From Pogostemon cablin (taxonomy: Eukaryota; Streptophyta; Magnoliopsida; Lamiales; Lamiaceae), in NCBI GenBank assembly GCA_023678885.1, contig CM042955.1, positions 21,835,835-21,899,834 on the forward strand: a stretch of 64,000 bases of DNA, written 5' to 3'. This document shows, in pieces, positions 46,881 through 57,349 of this stretch; the first letter of the stretch is position 1; the number at the start of each line of letters is the position of its first letter. The position numbers were made by a program, and so were the translations under genes. Under the pieces are notes generated by a model. It had not been told where the DNA came from. It saw only the letters and a program-made list of their open reading frames with translations, and did no database searches.

Positions 46881-46894
46881 TGGCTCTGATACCA
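46881..46894 (-). other. Copia primer-binding site (tRNA-Met)
   Basis: TGGTATCAGAGCCA on the minus strand, two bases from the end of the 5' LTR (...CCTACA). It sets the orientation of the element. Confidence 0.88.
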
Positions 46895-46896
46895 CT

Positions 46897-47314
46897 TGTA
46901 GGAAATAAATTTATTAAATCCTAATACCTTAAACCCTATCATGATTAACGAGATCTAAACATAATACGGAAGCGTACCTTGGATCTATTGAGTCCTCTAG
47001 GCGGAACACGAACTCGATGATCGGTAATATGACCTTCCTCAACTAAGCCTTCTTATTCCTTTATGGGGACCGTAGCAATCCCTCCCGATGAGGAGAAAGA
47101 AAGACAATGTGCAGCTTAGTGTATTGGAGACCATAACCTGGACGCCTTTATATATTATACAACTGGACCACCCATAATCACCCAACCATGTAGTATTGGG
47201 TATCCACTCAATTGGCCCATATCAAATATTATTATAGCCGATGGACTTTTAACCTTAATTAGATCACTTAATTAAGTCCATAAAATAATTAAATAGCTAA
47301 TATAATTGCATAAT
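46897..47314 (-). repeat. Copia 5' LTR, truncated
   Basis: 418 bp matching the 3' LTR from its CA end inward. About 50 bases at the TG end are missing where the Athila LTR starts at 47315. They do not reappear beyond that element, so a deletion followed the insertion. Confidence 0.85.
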
Positions 47315-47518
47315 TGATGAGAGTGGAAATTTACGACTTTTTGATCTCATAATACCTTGTTTTTATTAGAATAAGGCCATACATTCGTGTCGGATTGCGT
47401 AGTTTACATATTTTACATGATTATGTTGCTACTAATGGGTTTTATTGAGTTTTGAAGGTTAAAACAGGGTAAAAATGAAGCAGGAATGAAAACGAGCAAG
47501 AAACAGGGCTGAAAAGAC

Positions 47519-47905
47519 CCAACTCGAGTTGTAATATGCAACTCGAGTTGCAACACAACTTGCAACACAAGTCGAGTTGGGGTCTGAAACATGTCCAGAA
47601 TCATCCAGAGAGCTTACTCGAGTTGCAAGGTCCAACTCGACTTGCAACTCGAGTCAAGTAGGGGGCAGATCAGCGTCCAAAAATTATCCAAAGAGCTTAC
47701 TCAAGTTCCAAGGCCTTACTCGACTTGCAACTCGAGTCGAGTTGGGTCTCGAAGGCAGTCTAGTTTCAGAGCATCGCAACACGACTTGACAGGCGAGTGC
47801 ACTACTTAGCAACACGACTCGTGTTAGCTTACTCGAGTCATTTTTCAACGTAACACTGGAGGTGTTGCCAACTCGAGGTGGGTACCCCAACTCGAGTTAG
47901 GTTAT
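47519..47905. repeat. CTCGAGTT palindrome array in the LTR
   Basis: The self-complementary word caactcgagttg and variants (actcgactt, caagtcgagttg) occur about fifteen times in under 400 bases. It starts about 200 bases into the LTR, the same place as the tcgacc array at 3975 and the acacggg array at 27570 in other LTR families. Confidence 0.85.
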
Positions 47906-47961
47906 TTTGGGCTAAAAATTAGGATTTTTAATCCTCTGTGCGTGACAACGTGTAAAACAGT

Positions 47962-49603
47962 TGTTGAGAGTGAAATTTCACGTGATTTATGTCTCACATT
48001 ACACCGTTTTTGATAGAATGTGGCCATGATTTTGGGTAGAATTGAGTGATTTTCATATCTTACATAATTAAGATGCTACTAAGGTGTTTTGTTGAGTTTT
48101 TAAGGGTAAAACAGGATCAAAAGTTAAAAGTTGGAATGAAGAGTGAAAGTGTGAAGGAATGGTGAAAAAGACACGTCCACTTGAATAATTTTTCTGTATT
48201 TGTGTAGAAGTCCAAATTGATCATGTGATATATTTTTAGAAACCCACGGAAGAGAGAATCGTTTTGGCGTAAAAATCACTCAAATTGGAGTCCGTATGAG
48301 GAAGTTATGTTCGAAACGGTGAGACTGCGCAGCTGCCAACGGGAATTTCCGAAAATTTCCGAAAATTAGCCAATTTTAGCTATTTCTTAGAGCACAATTC
48401 TTTCCTTATCTCATTCCCTTTCTTTGAGCACAATTCTTTCCTTATCTCATTCCCTTCTCACACCTATATATATCTCATATCATTATTCATAAGAGACACC
48501 ACCCTCCACAAGGGGATTACCCCCTACCATCCATCATCTACCATCATCCATATCCATCCCATCATCCATCCACATCAAAGGGGATTCAAGGGCTATTCAA
48601 GAGGAAGATCAGACAATCGGAGAGACGGAGAAGGAATCTGAGACAACTCCAACACTAGGGTTTTTCTATTCCTTTCATTAATTTTCTTTTGTCTTGATTT
48701 GTGGTATGAATTGCATAGCCATGAGTGTTGCTTGTAACCTCATAGGCTAATTTCTTATACAGTTTTAGGGTTTGATTGTTTGATTGATTGATTTGGGAAC
48801 CTAGACCAAAGATTGGGATTTTATGCAGTTGATCTTTTGATTTTACTTATTTTATTAAGACATGCTTTTCTGATTCGTAACGTCTTCATTATATATTCAT
48901 GACATCCACTATAATGCTTGGATTATTGTGTTAGCTTGTGTGCGTTCATGATTGGTATTGTCTATCTGTTAGAGATTAGAGTAGCTCCGCTATAAGCACT
49001 TTAATTTCATGAACTGGTTAATCAAATACTTGATTAGTTTAGTGGAACAATGCAATTAGACAATCAAGTAGGAAGTGAATAGAACCTTGTAGTAATTCCA
49101 GAAAATTTCTTGTTAGTCGAACTTACCATCCGGAGGTATTGTTGTTCGCTGGATTAGTATCTAGGAATAAGGCTTGGTAATATTTGCGCACCTTAGGATT
49201 TAAACCAGATTATACTGTTAGCTTAGAATCGAATCATATTCGGTGGGATAACAGGGATATGTGGTGTATTTTCAGTGAAACTGCATGAATGAACAATTAG
49301 AGGTCGAGAAACCCGAATTAGTTGGTCTATACCTGATACCTTAGAACTGTTGATTTTCTCTTGAATTAATCTTAAATCTTTTTTCTGTGATTTATTTTAT
49401 TAGTTATTTAATTTTCTGTTATTTAGATAATTAAATTCACAACTCCTGGATATCGGTTACTTGATTCTGATTAATTTAGTAATTTTAGGAAATAAATAAT
49501 TAGCTGTCCTTTTGGGTTCGATAATTTAACTTGGGTGCTTACTGCTACAATTGATATCCTTACACTTGAGGATTAAATTATAGTGCGCAGAAAAATCCTA
49601 TCA
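47962..49603 (+). mobile_element. Solo LTR, family T2
   Basis: 1,642 bp, starting TGTTGAGAGTGAAATTTCAC and ending ...ATCCTATCA, with perfect duplications ACAGT (47957-47961 and 49604-49608). Inserted in the 5' LTR of the Athila-type element. It contains a 32-bp tandem duplication near 48387-48450 (agcacaattctttccttatc twice). No gene inside. Confidence 0.92.
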
Positions 49604-50737
49604 ACAGTCCAACCAAGTAAGTTTTCATGGCCTAATGTATAAAAGAGATCAGATCACATAGAGAAAAGTGACCGATCATTCACCACAGAAACATACCGTG
49701 AATTCAATTCAAGCTCCATCCACCCACATCCACTCACATCATAATTCATCCATCCATTCATCCCATTGGTCCTGAGGAAGAATCAAGTGCTGTTGAGAGA
49801 GCAATCCAATCGGAGAGACGGAGGAAAGACGCAAGCCACGTGACACTAGGGTTTCATTTTCTTTTCTTAATTTCTTCTTTTGTGATTTTGTTATGTATTT
49901 GATAGCCATGAGGGTTGTTTGTGACCTCATGGGCTAAAAACTCTTTACAGTTCTAAGGATTAAAGGTTAGGGTAGTTGATTTGGAACCCTAAATAAAGTA
50001 TTGTGATTTCATGCTATTAAGATTCTTATTTATTTAATTTATTTCAGATTATATTATATGTTTGTAACGTCTTCATAGCATGCTATTGATATTGCCCGTG
50101 ATGATTGGTATGTTGTGTTAGCTTGTGTGCATACGTATTTAATATTATCTGTTTGCTAGGAATTATAGTAGTTTGCCCGTGAACACAATAATTCTAAGGG
50201 CTAGTAAATAAGATACTTGATATTCTTAGTGGAACAATGCAATTAGGAATTCAAGTAGGAAGCGAATAAGTTTGAGTATTACTTTCAGAAAATATATGTT
50301 AGTCGAATTGGTCATCCGAAGGTTTATAAAATTCGCTTTATTAGTATCTAGAAAGGAGGTTCAAAACTATTTGCGCATCATCTAATGATGTATTTTCATT
50401 GAAATAGCATGAATGAACAATAGGACGTCTAGAAAACCAAATCAATTATACTATACCTGAAACCTTAGAGCTGTTACTTCTCTCTTGATTCAATCTCAAA
50501 TATTCCTTACTTTTATTTATTTTGTTAATTGTTATTTAAATTCTTTAGTTATAAATTCATTCAAATCCTAGAAATTGGTTACGATATTTCTAGTTAAATA
50601 GTAATTTAAGGTAAAATAAATAGTTAACTATCTCAGTGGGAATGATATAATTTTAACTGGGGTACTTGCCATTGCAATTGACATCCCTACACTTGGGAAT
50701 TTTAATTGGAGTGTGCAATAATTGCCTAACAAGTTTA

Positions 50738-50757
50738 TGGCGTCGTGCTGCCGGGGA
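50738..50757 (+). other. Primer-binding site (tRNA-Asp-like)
   Basis: TGGCGTCGTGCTGCCGGGGA, a slightly altered form of the TGGCGCCGTTGCCGGGGA site used by many Athila-type elements, seven bases after the LTR end. Confidence 0.75.
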
Positions 50758-50849
50758 TAGTAAATTATTTATTTGCTTTTGTTACTTATTTAATTAGGAT
50801 ATTTGCTTTGAGATTTAATTGTCTACACTTTGAATTTTCTTGAAGTTGC

Positions 50850-52741
50850 ATGCACACCAGATCAAAGAAGGGAACACAAAATCTTGAATTTGATCCGGAG
50901 GTTGAAGCATCTGCTAGAAAAAGGAGAGGAGTAGCAAAGAAGATCAAAGCACCTTCTATGGCTATTAAGGTACCGAATCCTAAGAAGAAAGCAGATACAT
51001 CAGCACCTAAAGCAGTTGTAGAGGAGGAAAGTGAAAAGATTGAAGATCAGGTTATCCCAAGAGAGGCTGAGTCAGAAACTGAATCAGAATTTGAAACAGA
51101 AACAGCAGTAATGGGAGATAGAACACATGAAGATGACATTGTCATCCGGGAGATGTTCAAGTCTACCAACATTAGAGGATCAGGCGTAGTTGGGGCCATT
51201 CAAGCTGATGAAGCAAATGATATAAGACCAGCCCTGATCAGCATGGTGGAGAAAAATCCTTTCGCCGAAGACATTTTTGATGAACCCTATGGACATTTGA
51301 AGTGCTTCCACAGCTACATGGACACAGTTAAAGCCGCTGACTCTACTAATGACAGATGGAAAATGAGGCTTTTTTAGTTTTCGTTGGTTGACAAAGCGAG
51401 GGAGTGGTACGACAAGTTGGCAGGAGACAGTTTCTCCAATTGGACTGAGTTGCAGTAGCTGTTCGTTGATCGTTTTATGCCACCAGGAAAGATTCTTACA
51501 CTAAAGCAAAAAATTAATCAGTTCAAACAAAGAAGAGATGAATCATTTGGAGAGGCTTGGGAAAGATTCACTGATGCATTTAGGAGATGTCCTCAATATG
51601 GTTTCAAAAAGTCTCAACTAATCAGTGTTTTCTACAATGGCCTCGACAATTAATCCAGAGTATTAGTTGATGCATCTGCTGGAGGAACAATTTTGGCAAG
51701 ACGTCAAATATCGTAGAGAAGCTGTTCGATGATATCTCTATGAACTCTAGAGATTGGTTATCTGAAAGAATCAGAGGGACTTATATACTTGGTAAAGTGG
51801 AAAATTTTGAAGAGAAGTATTCTGAGGCTGACAGAAATGATAAGGTTATCTCTCAATTGGAGCAGATGAATAAGAACCTGGTTGCATTAATATCAAGTAA
51901 TAGTGGTAGAGGCAACCAAGGGTCAGCAAGTGATGACGTGGTTATGAATGTTTAGGGGGTTGAGGATGCGAATTGGGCTATGGGACAGAGTCTCTAGGGT
52001 TCAAGAGCACCTCAAAATTGGCAGGGAAACAAATACCTTAAAGGAAATTCCAACCAAATGAATAACCAAGGGAGAGGTCCCAGCAATCAAGGAGGATGGC
52101 AGAATCAGCAGAGACATGAGAATTTTGCTTATTCAAATCCGAATAATGCAGTTCCTTATCCTCCTAATTTTGATCATGGAGCCAAGACTGAAGAAGAGAA
52201 GTCAAGTATTGATGATGTGTTGGCAAAATACATGCAGAAGAATGATGCTGCCATCAACAAAATAAATAACTGTATAGTGCTTATGGACTCTAATATGACG
52301 AAACAGAATGAGGAAGTAAATAAGTGGTTGCAAAGTCTCACATATTCTATGGGTTAGATCTCTACTATGGTAAATCAACAACAACAACAGATTCAGAAGG
52401 GAAAATTTCCTTCAGATACAGAAATCAACCCGAAAGAGAGTGCAAATGCGATCACTTTGAGGTCAGGGAAGCACTGTAAAGGTCAAGAACAGATGCAGGA
52501 CATGACAGAAATGGGAAAGGAAGGAATAGAAGAAGAGCAAGGTCATTTAGCCACTAGCTCGGCTCCTATTCAAGCCGAGTCAAGTTTGGGGGGTGATCCG
52601 AAAGAGCTAAAGGATTCAGTACAACCCCGGCTAGATACAAGCTCACTTCCTGGGTTCCCTGCGCTTCCAAATTCTATTGTAAACCAATCTGATCAAAACA
52701 TAGCTAATAAAAAATGGCAGCGAGTGAAGAGGTTGAGATAA
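50850..52741 (+). pseudogene. Athila-type gag, interrupted by stops
   Basis: Starts MHTRSKKGTQNLEFDPEVEA at 50850, like Athila gag. The first 175 codons end at a TAG at 51376, after which the same frame continues with the retrotransposon gag core (REWYDKLAGDSFSNW, F.DRFMPPGKILTLKQKI, F.QRRDESFGEAWERF, CPQYGFKKSQLISVFYNGL). Further stops or shifts lie at about 51460, 51650, 51955 and 52356. Glutamine/asparagine-rich linkers (52058-52357) and ESANAITLRSGK (about 52440) follow. Gag would form the capsid shell. Most damage is point stops, so the copy is rather young. Confidence 0.85.
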
Positions 52742-52816
52742 ATGGAAGAGGTTTTCGAGAAAGACAGTTTGGGACTTCCAAAAACTAAGGTACCACTTCC
52801 GTTTCCTTAAAGACAA

Positions 52817-54010
52817 TTGTCGAAGAGCTTGAATGAGAAGTTCAAGAAATTTACTAAAGTTATGAGGGATGTCCAAGTCACTATTCCCTTTTCAGAGGCT
52901 CTGGATCAGATGCCACATTACGAAAGGTTTATCAAGAAGCTCATCTCGAGGAAGAGAAAGTTGAACAGTGTGGAGACGGTTAACTTAACAGAGAACTATA
53001 ACTCTATTATTCAGAAAAAGCTACCAAAAAATTTGAAGGATCCAGGTAGCTTCATCATTCCTTGTGAGATAGGAAAAGGACCGTCAAGAAGAGCATTGTG
53101 TGATCTAGGAGCCAGCATAAACTTGATATCTTTATCAGTGTACAAGAAGCTTGGTTTGGGGGAGTTACCCTCATCTGTAGCTTTACAGTTAGCAGATAGG
53201 TCGCTTACATACCCCGAGGGGGTTGTGGAAGATGTGCTGGTAAAGGTGTCAGATTTGATATTTCCTGTGGATTTTCTAGTACTCAATATGGAGGATGAAA
53301 AGGATGGCGCGCCTCTTATCTTAGGGCATCCATTTCTTGCTACTGGAAGAGCTCAGATAGATATATTCAATGGAGAGTTGAAGCTTAGAGCCGATGATAA
53401 GGAAGTGGTTTTCTTGTTGAATAAGGAGATACAGTGGCCTAAAGATCAGCAGCAATGCAAGTCTGTGGATGTAGTGGACACAGAGTATGATGAGAACTTT
53501 GCCCTGTCTAATGCAGAGTTTGAGAGTTTGTCCAACGATGCATGTATTGACTACCTTGAAAAGTTACTTGTATTAGGTGATGCCAAGAATGAACAGATAA
53601 AGAAGACCATAGCTGACATGGTGAATCGAAAGAAGATGATCACTATTGATGAAGAGAGAAGGAAAACTATGACAGAGAAAGTTGAATATGAGGAGAAAAG
53701 AGTTGAATTAGTAGAGGAGATCGACAAAGCAAGTGGATCTCTTACTTATCCTATTACTAACTCTGCTGTTATTTTTGATAATGTTTTAGTTGCAGGAATC
53801 ATGGATGATCCATATTTGAAACCTCCAGATTTACCTCTGGATTTTTCTTTTTATATGAGTGTTGAAGATTCTAACTTGTTCAGCCCTTGTTTTGACATGG
53901 AGGATCCCGTATCAGTGACGAAGAAAGGTGAGGTGGTTGTAGTTACCAATGATAGAGGAAGGAAGTACTTGAAGGTACGAATGCGAGAGGACTGTGCTCC
54001 GAGTAAGTAG
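52817..54010 (+). CDS. Athila-type protease frame with unusual C-terminal tail
   Basis: A 397-residue frame, intact. Residues 1-60 carry the conserved gag-end pattern F.KVMRDVQVTIPFSEALDQ. Residues about 90-200 are the aspartic protease: ALCDLGASINLI (usual D-L/S-G-A) followed by PVDFLVLNME and PLILGHPFLATG. In full-length Athila the frame runs on into reverse transcriptase. Here residues about 210-397 are an acidic, lysine/glutamate-rich stretch with LDYLEKLLVLG-like and MDDPYLKPPDLPLDFSF parts, ending KYLKVRMREDCAPSK and a stop just before the conserved 3' block. The tail may be spliced-in sequence or a diverged linker. Confidence 0.8.
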   Translation: MSKSLNEKFKKFTKVMRDVQVTIPFSEALDQMPHYERFIKKLISRKRKLNSVETVNLTENYNSIIQKKLPKNLKDPGSFIIPCEIGKGPSRRALCDLGASINLISLSVYKKLGLGELPSSVALQLADRSLTYPEGVVEDVLVKVSDLIFPVDFLVLNMEDEKDGAPLILGHPFLATGRAQIDIFNGELKLRADDKEVVFLLNKEIQWPKDQQQCKSVDVVDTEYDENFALSNAEFESLSNDACIDYLEKLLVLGDAKNEQIKKTIADMVNRKKMITIDEERRKTMTEKVEYEEKRVELVEEIDKASGSLTYPITNSAVIFDNVLVAGIMDDPYLKPPDLPLDFSFYMSVEDSNLFSPCFDMEDPVSVTKKGEVVVVTNDRGRKYLKVRMREDCAPSK

Positions 54011-55640
54011 TCAATAAGAGGTATCCGTCGTGACTCTCCGACGTTAAACATGAGTACCTGTTGGGAGCCGACCCTCTCATTTTATTTGCTTTATTGAGTC
54101 TATATAAATGTAGTAATTTTATTAGGTGTTGCTCGACTATGGTATACACTTCTTTACAAACTTATGCTCTCACTTCATTTGATCTAAGTTTGGGGAGATA
54201 CGTGTACATCTGCGTCTTGCTGCACCAAAGTAAAGTAGCTTCATTGTGTTGTGTGCTTGGATGATTAATTTTTTGCGATTTTTCAGTATTTTTTATTTAT
54301 TTGATTTTATTGAGAGGTCGATTTTTTGTGATTGTCCAGGTGTGTGTCATTTGTGTATTTTTATTGTGTGTTTTTTCTAGTTCAGTGTGGTTATTTTTGA
54401 GTTCTTGAGGATGATTGTTGGATCTTTTTATTGGAACTTGATTGAATTGAAATTGTGATTAATTGATAATGTGGTGTTGTGATATAATGCTGATGATCCA
54501 GCTAGATGTGTACTTGGATGTTGGAATACTTAAAGTTGTTGCATGTATTAAAATTGGTTCATAAGCCTATGTAGGAGTGCTCATTATTCTGTTAAACCTT
54601 GTGGGATTTGAGCTTCTAAGAATCATGAAAATTACACATGATTAGTTTTATTCTTGAGAGCATCATTTACATGCATGTATTCTAGAACTTGACTTTTAAT
54701 CTGCTTGAGATTAGATGATTGATTAGATGATGGGAAATGACCTTAGGCCATTTTGTTCTTTACTGAGTCACTTGCCAAATGTTTATCCTACCTTGTTATA
54801 TTATCCATAGCTAATTCCCATTTCAGCCTTAAAGCCTTATTCATTGGGAGCCTATAAACATAGCCAATTTAATCCTTTAAAAGCTTTTAAATACCTATTC
54901 TAGTAGAGAATAAAGAAGATAGATTGGTGTAGTGTGAAATGAAATCTGGAAAGATGAAAGTTGGCGGAAAGTGATTGAAGATGAAGTATGGTTAAAAACT
55001 TGCAAAAATGTGGGGTAGTGCCCAAAATTGGTACCCCAATTATAAGATAGTGCCTGAAACTGGTACCCTAAATTAAAGGAAGAGAAAGAGATGAAAAGAA
55101 AACGTTGAGCTTGAAAGTAATGGGAGGATTGAAATGATAAAAAGAAATTGAAAGAGATAAAAATAAGATTGATTTGCCAAGTATACGTATTGAAGATATA
55201 TCTCTACTTTTAATTCTCTATTAGTAATTGAGTCACTTATCCCATATTTACCTACCCTTGTCCAAAAAGCTAACGTTACAACCCTTAGCAAGTCCTTTGT
55301 GATCCCATCGTTAAGTCTTTCAAATTAGTGGAGAGTTTAGATAATTGTCAAGCTTATGGTTATGCGTGCATGTGAATTGATTTGAGTGTATATATTTTAG
55401 CCTTGAAGTGTACATCTAACACTTGAGCGATGAGTGTAAATACTATCCGTAAGAGTGGATGATGAGCATTCTGGAATGGGGAGTGACTGATTTGAAATGC
55501 GTGTTTTCAATTGATAGAATTTTGACATTTGAGTATACTATCTTGGATTGGATTGGTGAGTGATCCCTTATTTGTTGTAGAATTTCAACTCTCATTTTTC
55601 TCTTGTCTTGAATTCGTTATTCGGGGACGAACAACATGGT
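54011..55640 (+). other. Non-coding 3' region of the Athila-type element
   Basis: Begins with the conserved block gtgactctccgacgttaaac...cctgttggga (54030-54065), then an internal ctaagtttggggag tract at 54185. There follow about 1.4 kb without a credible frame and gaattcgttattcggggacg just before the polypurine tract. Two tandem phrases about 'gcccaaaattggtacccc' and 'gcctgaaactggtaccct' lie at 55020-55075. Confidence 0.65.
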
Positions 55641-55652
55641 AGTTTGGGGGGT
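55641..55652 (+). other. Polypurine tract
   Basis: agtttggggggt immediately before the 3' LTR start TGATGAGAG at 55653. It marks plus-strand priming. Confidence 0.85.
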
Positions 55653-55868
55653 TGATGAGAGTAGAAATTTACGTCTTTTTGATCTCATAATACCTTGTTT
55701 TTATTAGAATAAGGCCATACATTCATGTCGGATTGTGCAGTCTACATATTTTACATGATTATGGTGCTACTAATGGATTTTATTGAGTTTTGAAGGTTAA
55801 AACAGGGTAAAAATGAAGCAGAAATAAAAACGAGCAAGAAACGGGGATGAAAAGACCCAACTCGAGTT
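55653..55868 (+). repeat. 3' LTR, first 216 bases only
   Basis: Matches the 5' LTR (47315-47530) closely up to caactcgagtt and then stops against unrelated AT-rich sequence. The break lies at the first palindrome of the array. Confidence 0.88.
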
Positions 55869-56180
55869 AATTATTAAATTAATAATTCTTATTAATGTGT
55901 TTCTTAGAGTAATTAATTAAAAAAAGTGCTAGAAAATAATAAACTATCAAAATATTATGAAATTAGTAATAATATTGATTTAGTAACTTTGTTATAATAT
56001 TGTGAAATTAGATTCCATTTTCAAAATACAAATCTTTATACTCATAATAATAAAATTTTTAATTTAATAAATCATAAATTAGGAATTTTAGATGTAAAAA
56101 AAAATAAGAGATATAAAAGAGACACTATTGTGAGACGGGTCGACCCATTATTAAAGTATGCTTATTTTATAAGTAAAATA
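55869..56180. other. AT-rich intergenic sequence
   Basis: Low-complexity AT-rich DNA. A gtgagacgggtcgaccc motif near 56130 resembles part of the MITE ends at 38702, but no second end was found. Confidence 0.35.
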
Positions 56181-56182
56181 TG

Positions 56183-56594
56183 CACCACAAAAAAAAACTA
56201 TTTTTTACCAACGGAATATTCCGTTGGTAAAAGTCTTAATTCCATTGTTAAATTAGCTCACCAATGGATTAGCAAATGGAATCCATTGGTAAAATTCTGT
56301 TGATAAAGTGGTGGTTGGTAAATTTTTAGCAACGAAAAATTAATTCTGTTGGTAAATAATTCTGTTGGTAATCCGTAGCTAATAATTCCGTTGGTAATTT
56401 ATATAATGATTCCCTTGCTAATCCGTTGATAATTACCAACTAATTGAATTCCGTTGCTAAAATAGAGAATAAATCTGCTGGTATTCCGTTACTAAAACAA
56501 AAATATCATTTTTGTTGTTAATCCATTGATAATTAGCAACGGATTGAATTCCGTTTGTAAATTCGGTTGCTAAAAAATACTTTTTTTTGTAGTG
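56183..56594. mobile_element. CACTA-type MITE
   Basis: Ends CACCACAAAAAAAAACTATT and, inverted, CACTACAAAAAAAAGTATTT, flanked by the 3-bp duplication ATG (56180-56182, 56595-56597). The 412-bp interior is a run of ttccgttggtaa/ttaccaacggaa words in both orientations, as in CACTA sub-terminal regions joined end to end. Confidence 0.85.
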
Positions 56595-56597
56595 ATG

Positions 56598-57340
56598 CTT
56601 ATTTGTAGTTAAAGTATGTCAGTAATAAATCAAGTATGTCAATAATAAATCATATTATAATACCCTAAAATCATATTTTAATTCATCATTTATCATATCT
56701 TAGAAAATATACTTTAATAAAAGAATTGATATCCTGTGCACCTAGATGCACACGTGCATTATATGTGTTTAAATTTTTTTTCAATAGAGTATATATGTTT
56801 TTTAATAATTGTAAATTTTTTTACATTCAGTTTTTCATTAAAAAAACTAACGAAAAATTCAATACAAAATGTATACATTTTTATTCATTAATGTATATAT
56901 TTTTATTTATAAAGTGTATAAACTTTTGAAAGTGAATACAAAGTGCACCGAATGAGTAGATAATTTACCTTAATAAAATAAACCATAAATATTTATATAC
57001 CCTACTTTGGAAGAGTCCAGTGATGCTGCGTTCTTGTACTGTAGCACAATCTCTGGATTTCCCTTTTTTATTTATTTTTTACTTTTTTTCTTACACTTCT
57101 TGTGTGTAAGGTCCCTTACATTTGTTACATGTTTTTAAGTTTTGATATTGATTATCATATTTCAATTTTTAAACAGATTAAAATTTGGGAGAAAGGCCAA
57201 AAAAATCCATTTTAAACATCTCAAAATTATTGTCAACCTTTATTTATATTTTGTTATATTTTGTTATTAATATACGCAAATGATCAATTTTTTCCCAAAA
57301 TGTCCCACCCTCTTCTCTTTTTATTATTTTATTATTATTT
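56598..57340. other. AT-rich intergenic sequence
   Basis: No credible gene. A direct repeat tcaagtatgtca/gtatgtcagtaataaat occurs near 56615-56650. The frame at 56726-56929 is AT-driven. Confidence 0.35.
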
Positions 57341-57349
57341 AATGTAGGT

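Larger units (their letters stand above)
41680..47314 (-). mobile_element. Copia element, paired LTRs, decayed interior
   Basis: The LTR at 41680-42146 and the LTR at 46897-47314 are near-identical over their shared length. The minus-strand PPT caagtgggagat precedes the 3' LTR, and the primer site TGGTATCAGAGCCA lies next to the 5' LTR. The 5' LTR is cut at 47314 by the start of an Athila LTR. The interior has no long frame, but minus-strand traces of pol remain (below). The element is inserted into a Mutator-like end at 41680. The remaining interior up to 46880 is AT-rich with no other gene. Confidence 0.88.
47315..50731 (+). repeat. 5' LTR of the Athila-type element (interrupted)
   Basis: About 1.77 kb once the inserted solo LTR (47962-49603) and one copy of the duplication are removed. 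The array of cAACTCGAGTTg words lies at 47519-47905. It is related to family T2 over its distal half. The short frames within it are array-derived and not genes. Confidence 0.85.
47315..55868 (+). mobile_element. Non-autonomous Athila-type element (gag-protease only)
   Basis: The 5' LTR starts TGATGAGAGTGGAAATTTAC at 47315 and ends ...GCCTAACA at 50731, with a solo LTR inserted in it. There follow a tRNA-Asp-like primer site, gag and protease frames, the conserved GACGTTAAAC block, a 1.6-kb non-coding tail, a polypurine tract (55641-55652) and the first 216 bases of the 3' LTR at 55653. No RT, RNase H or integrase exists between protease and tail, so it would depend on another element. The 3' LTR is cut at about 55868. 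Confidence 0.88.
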
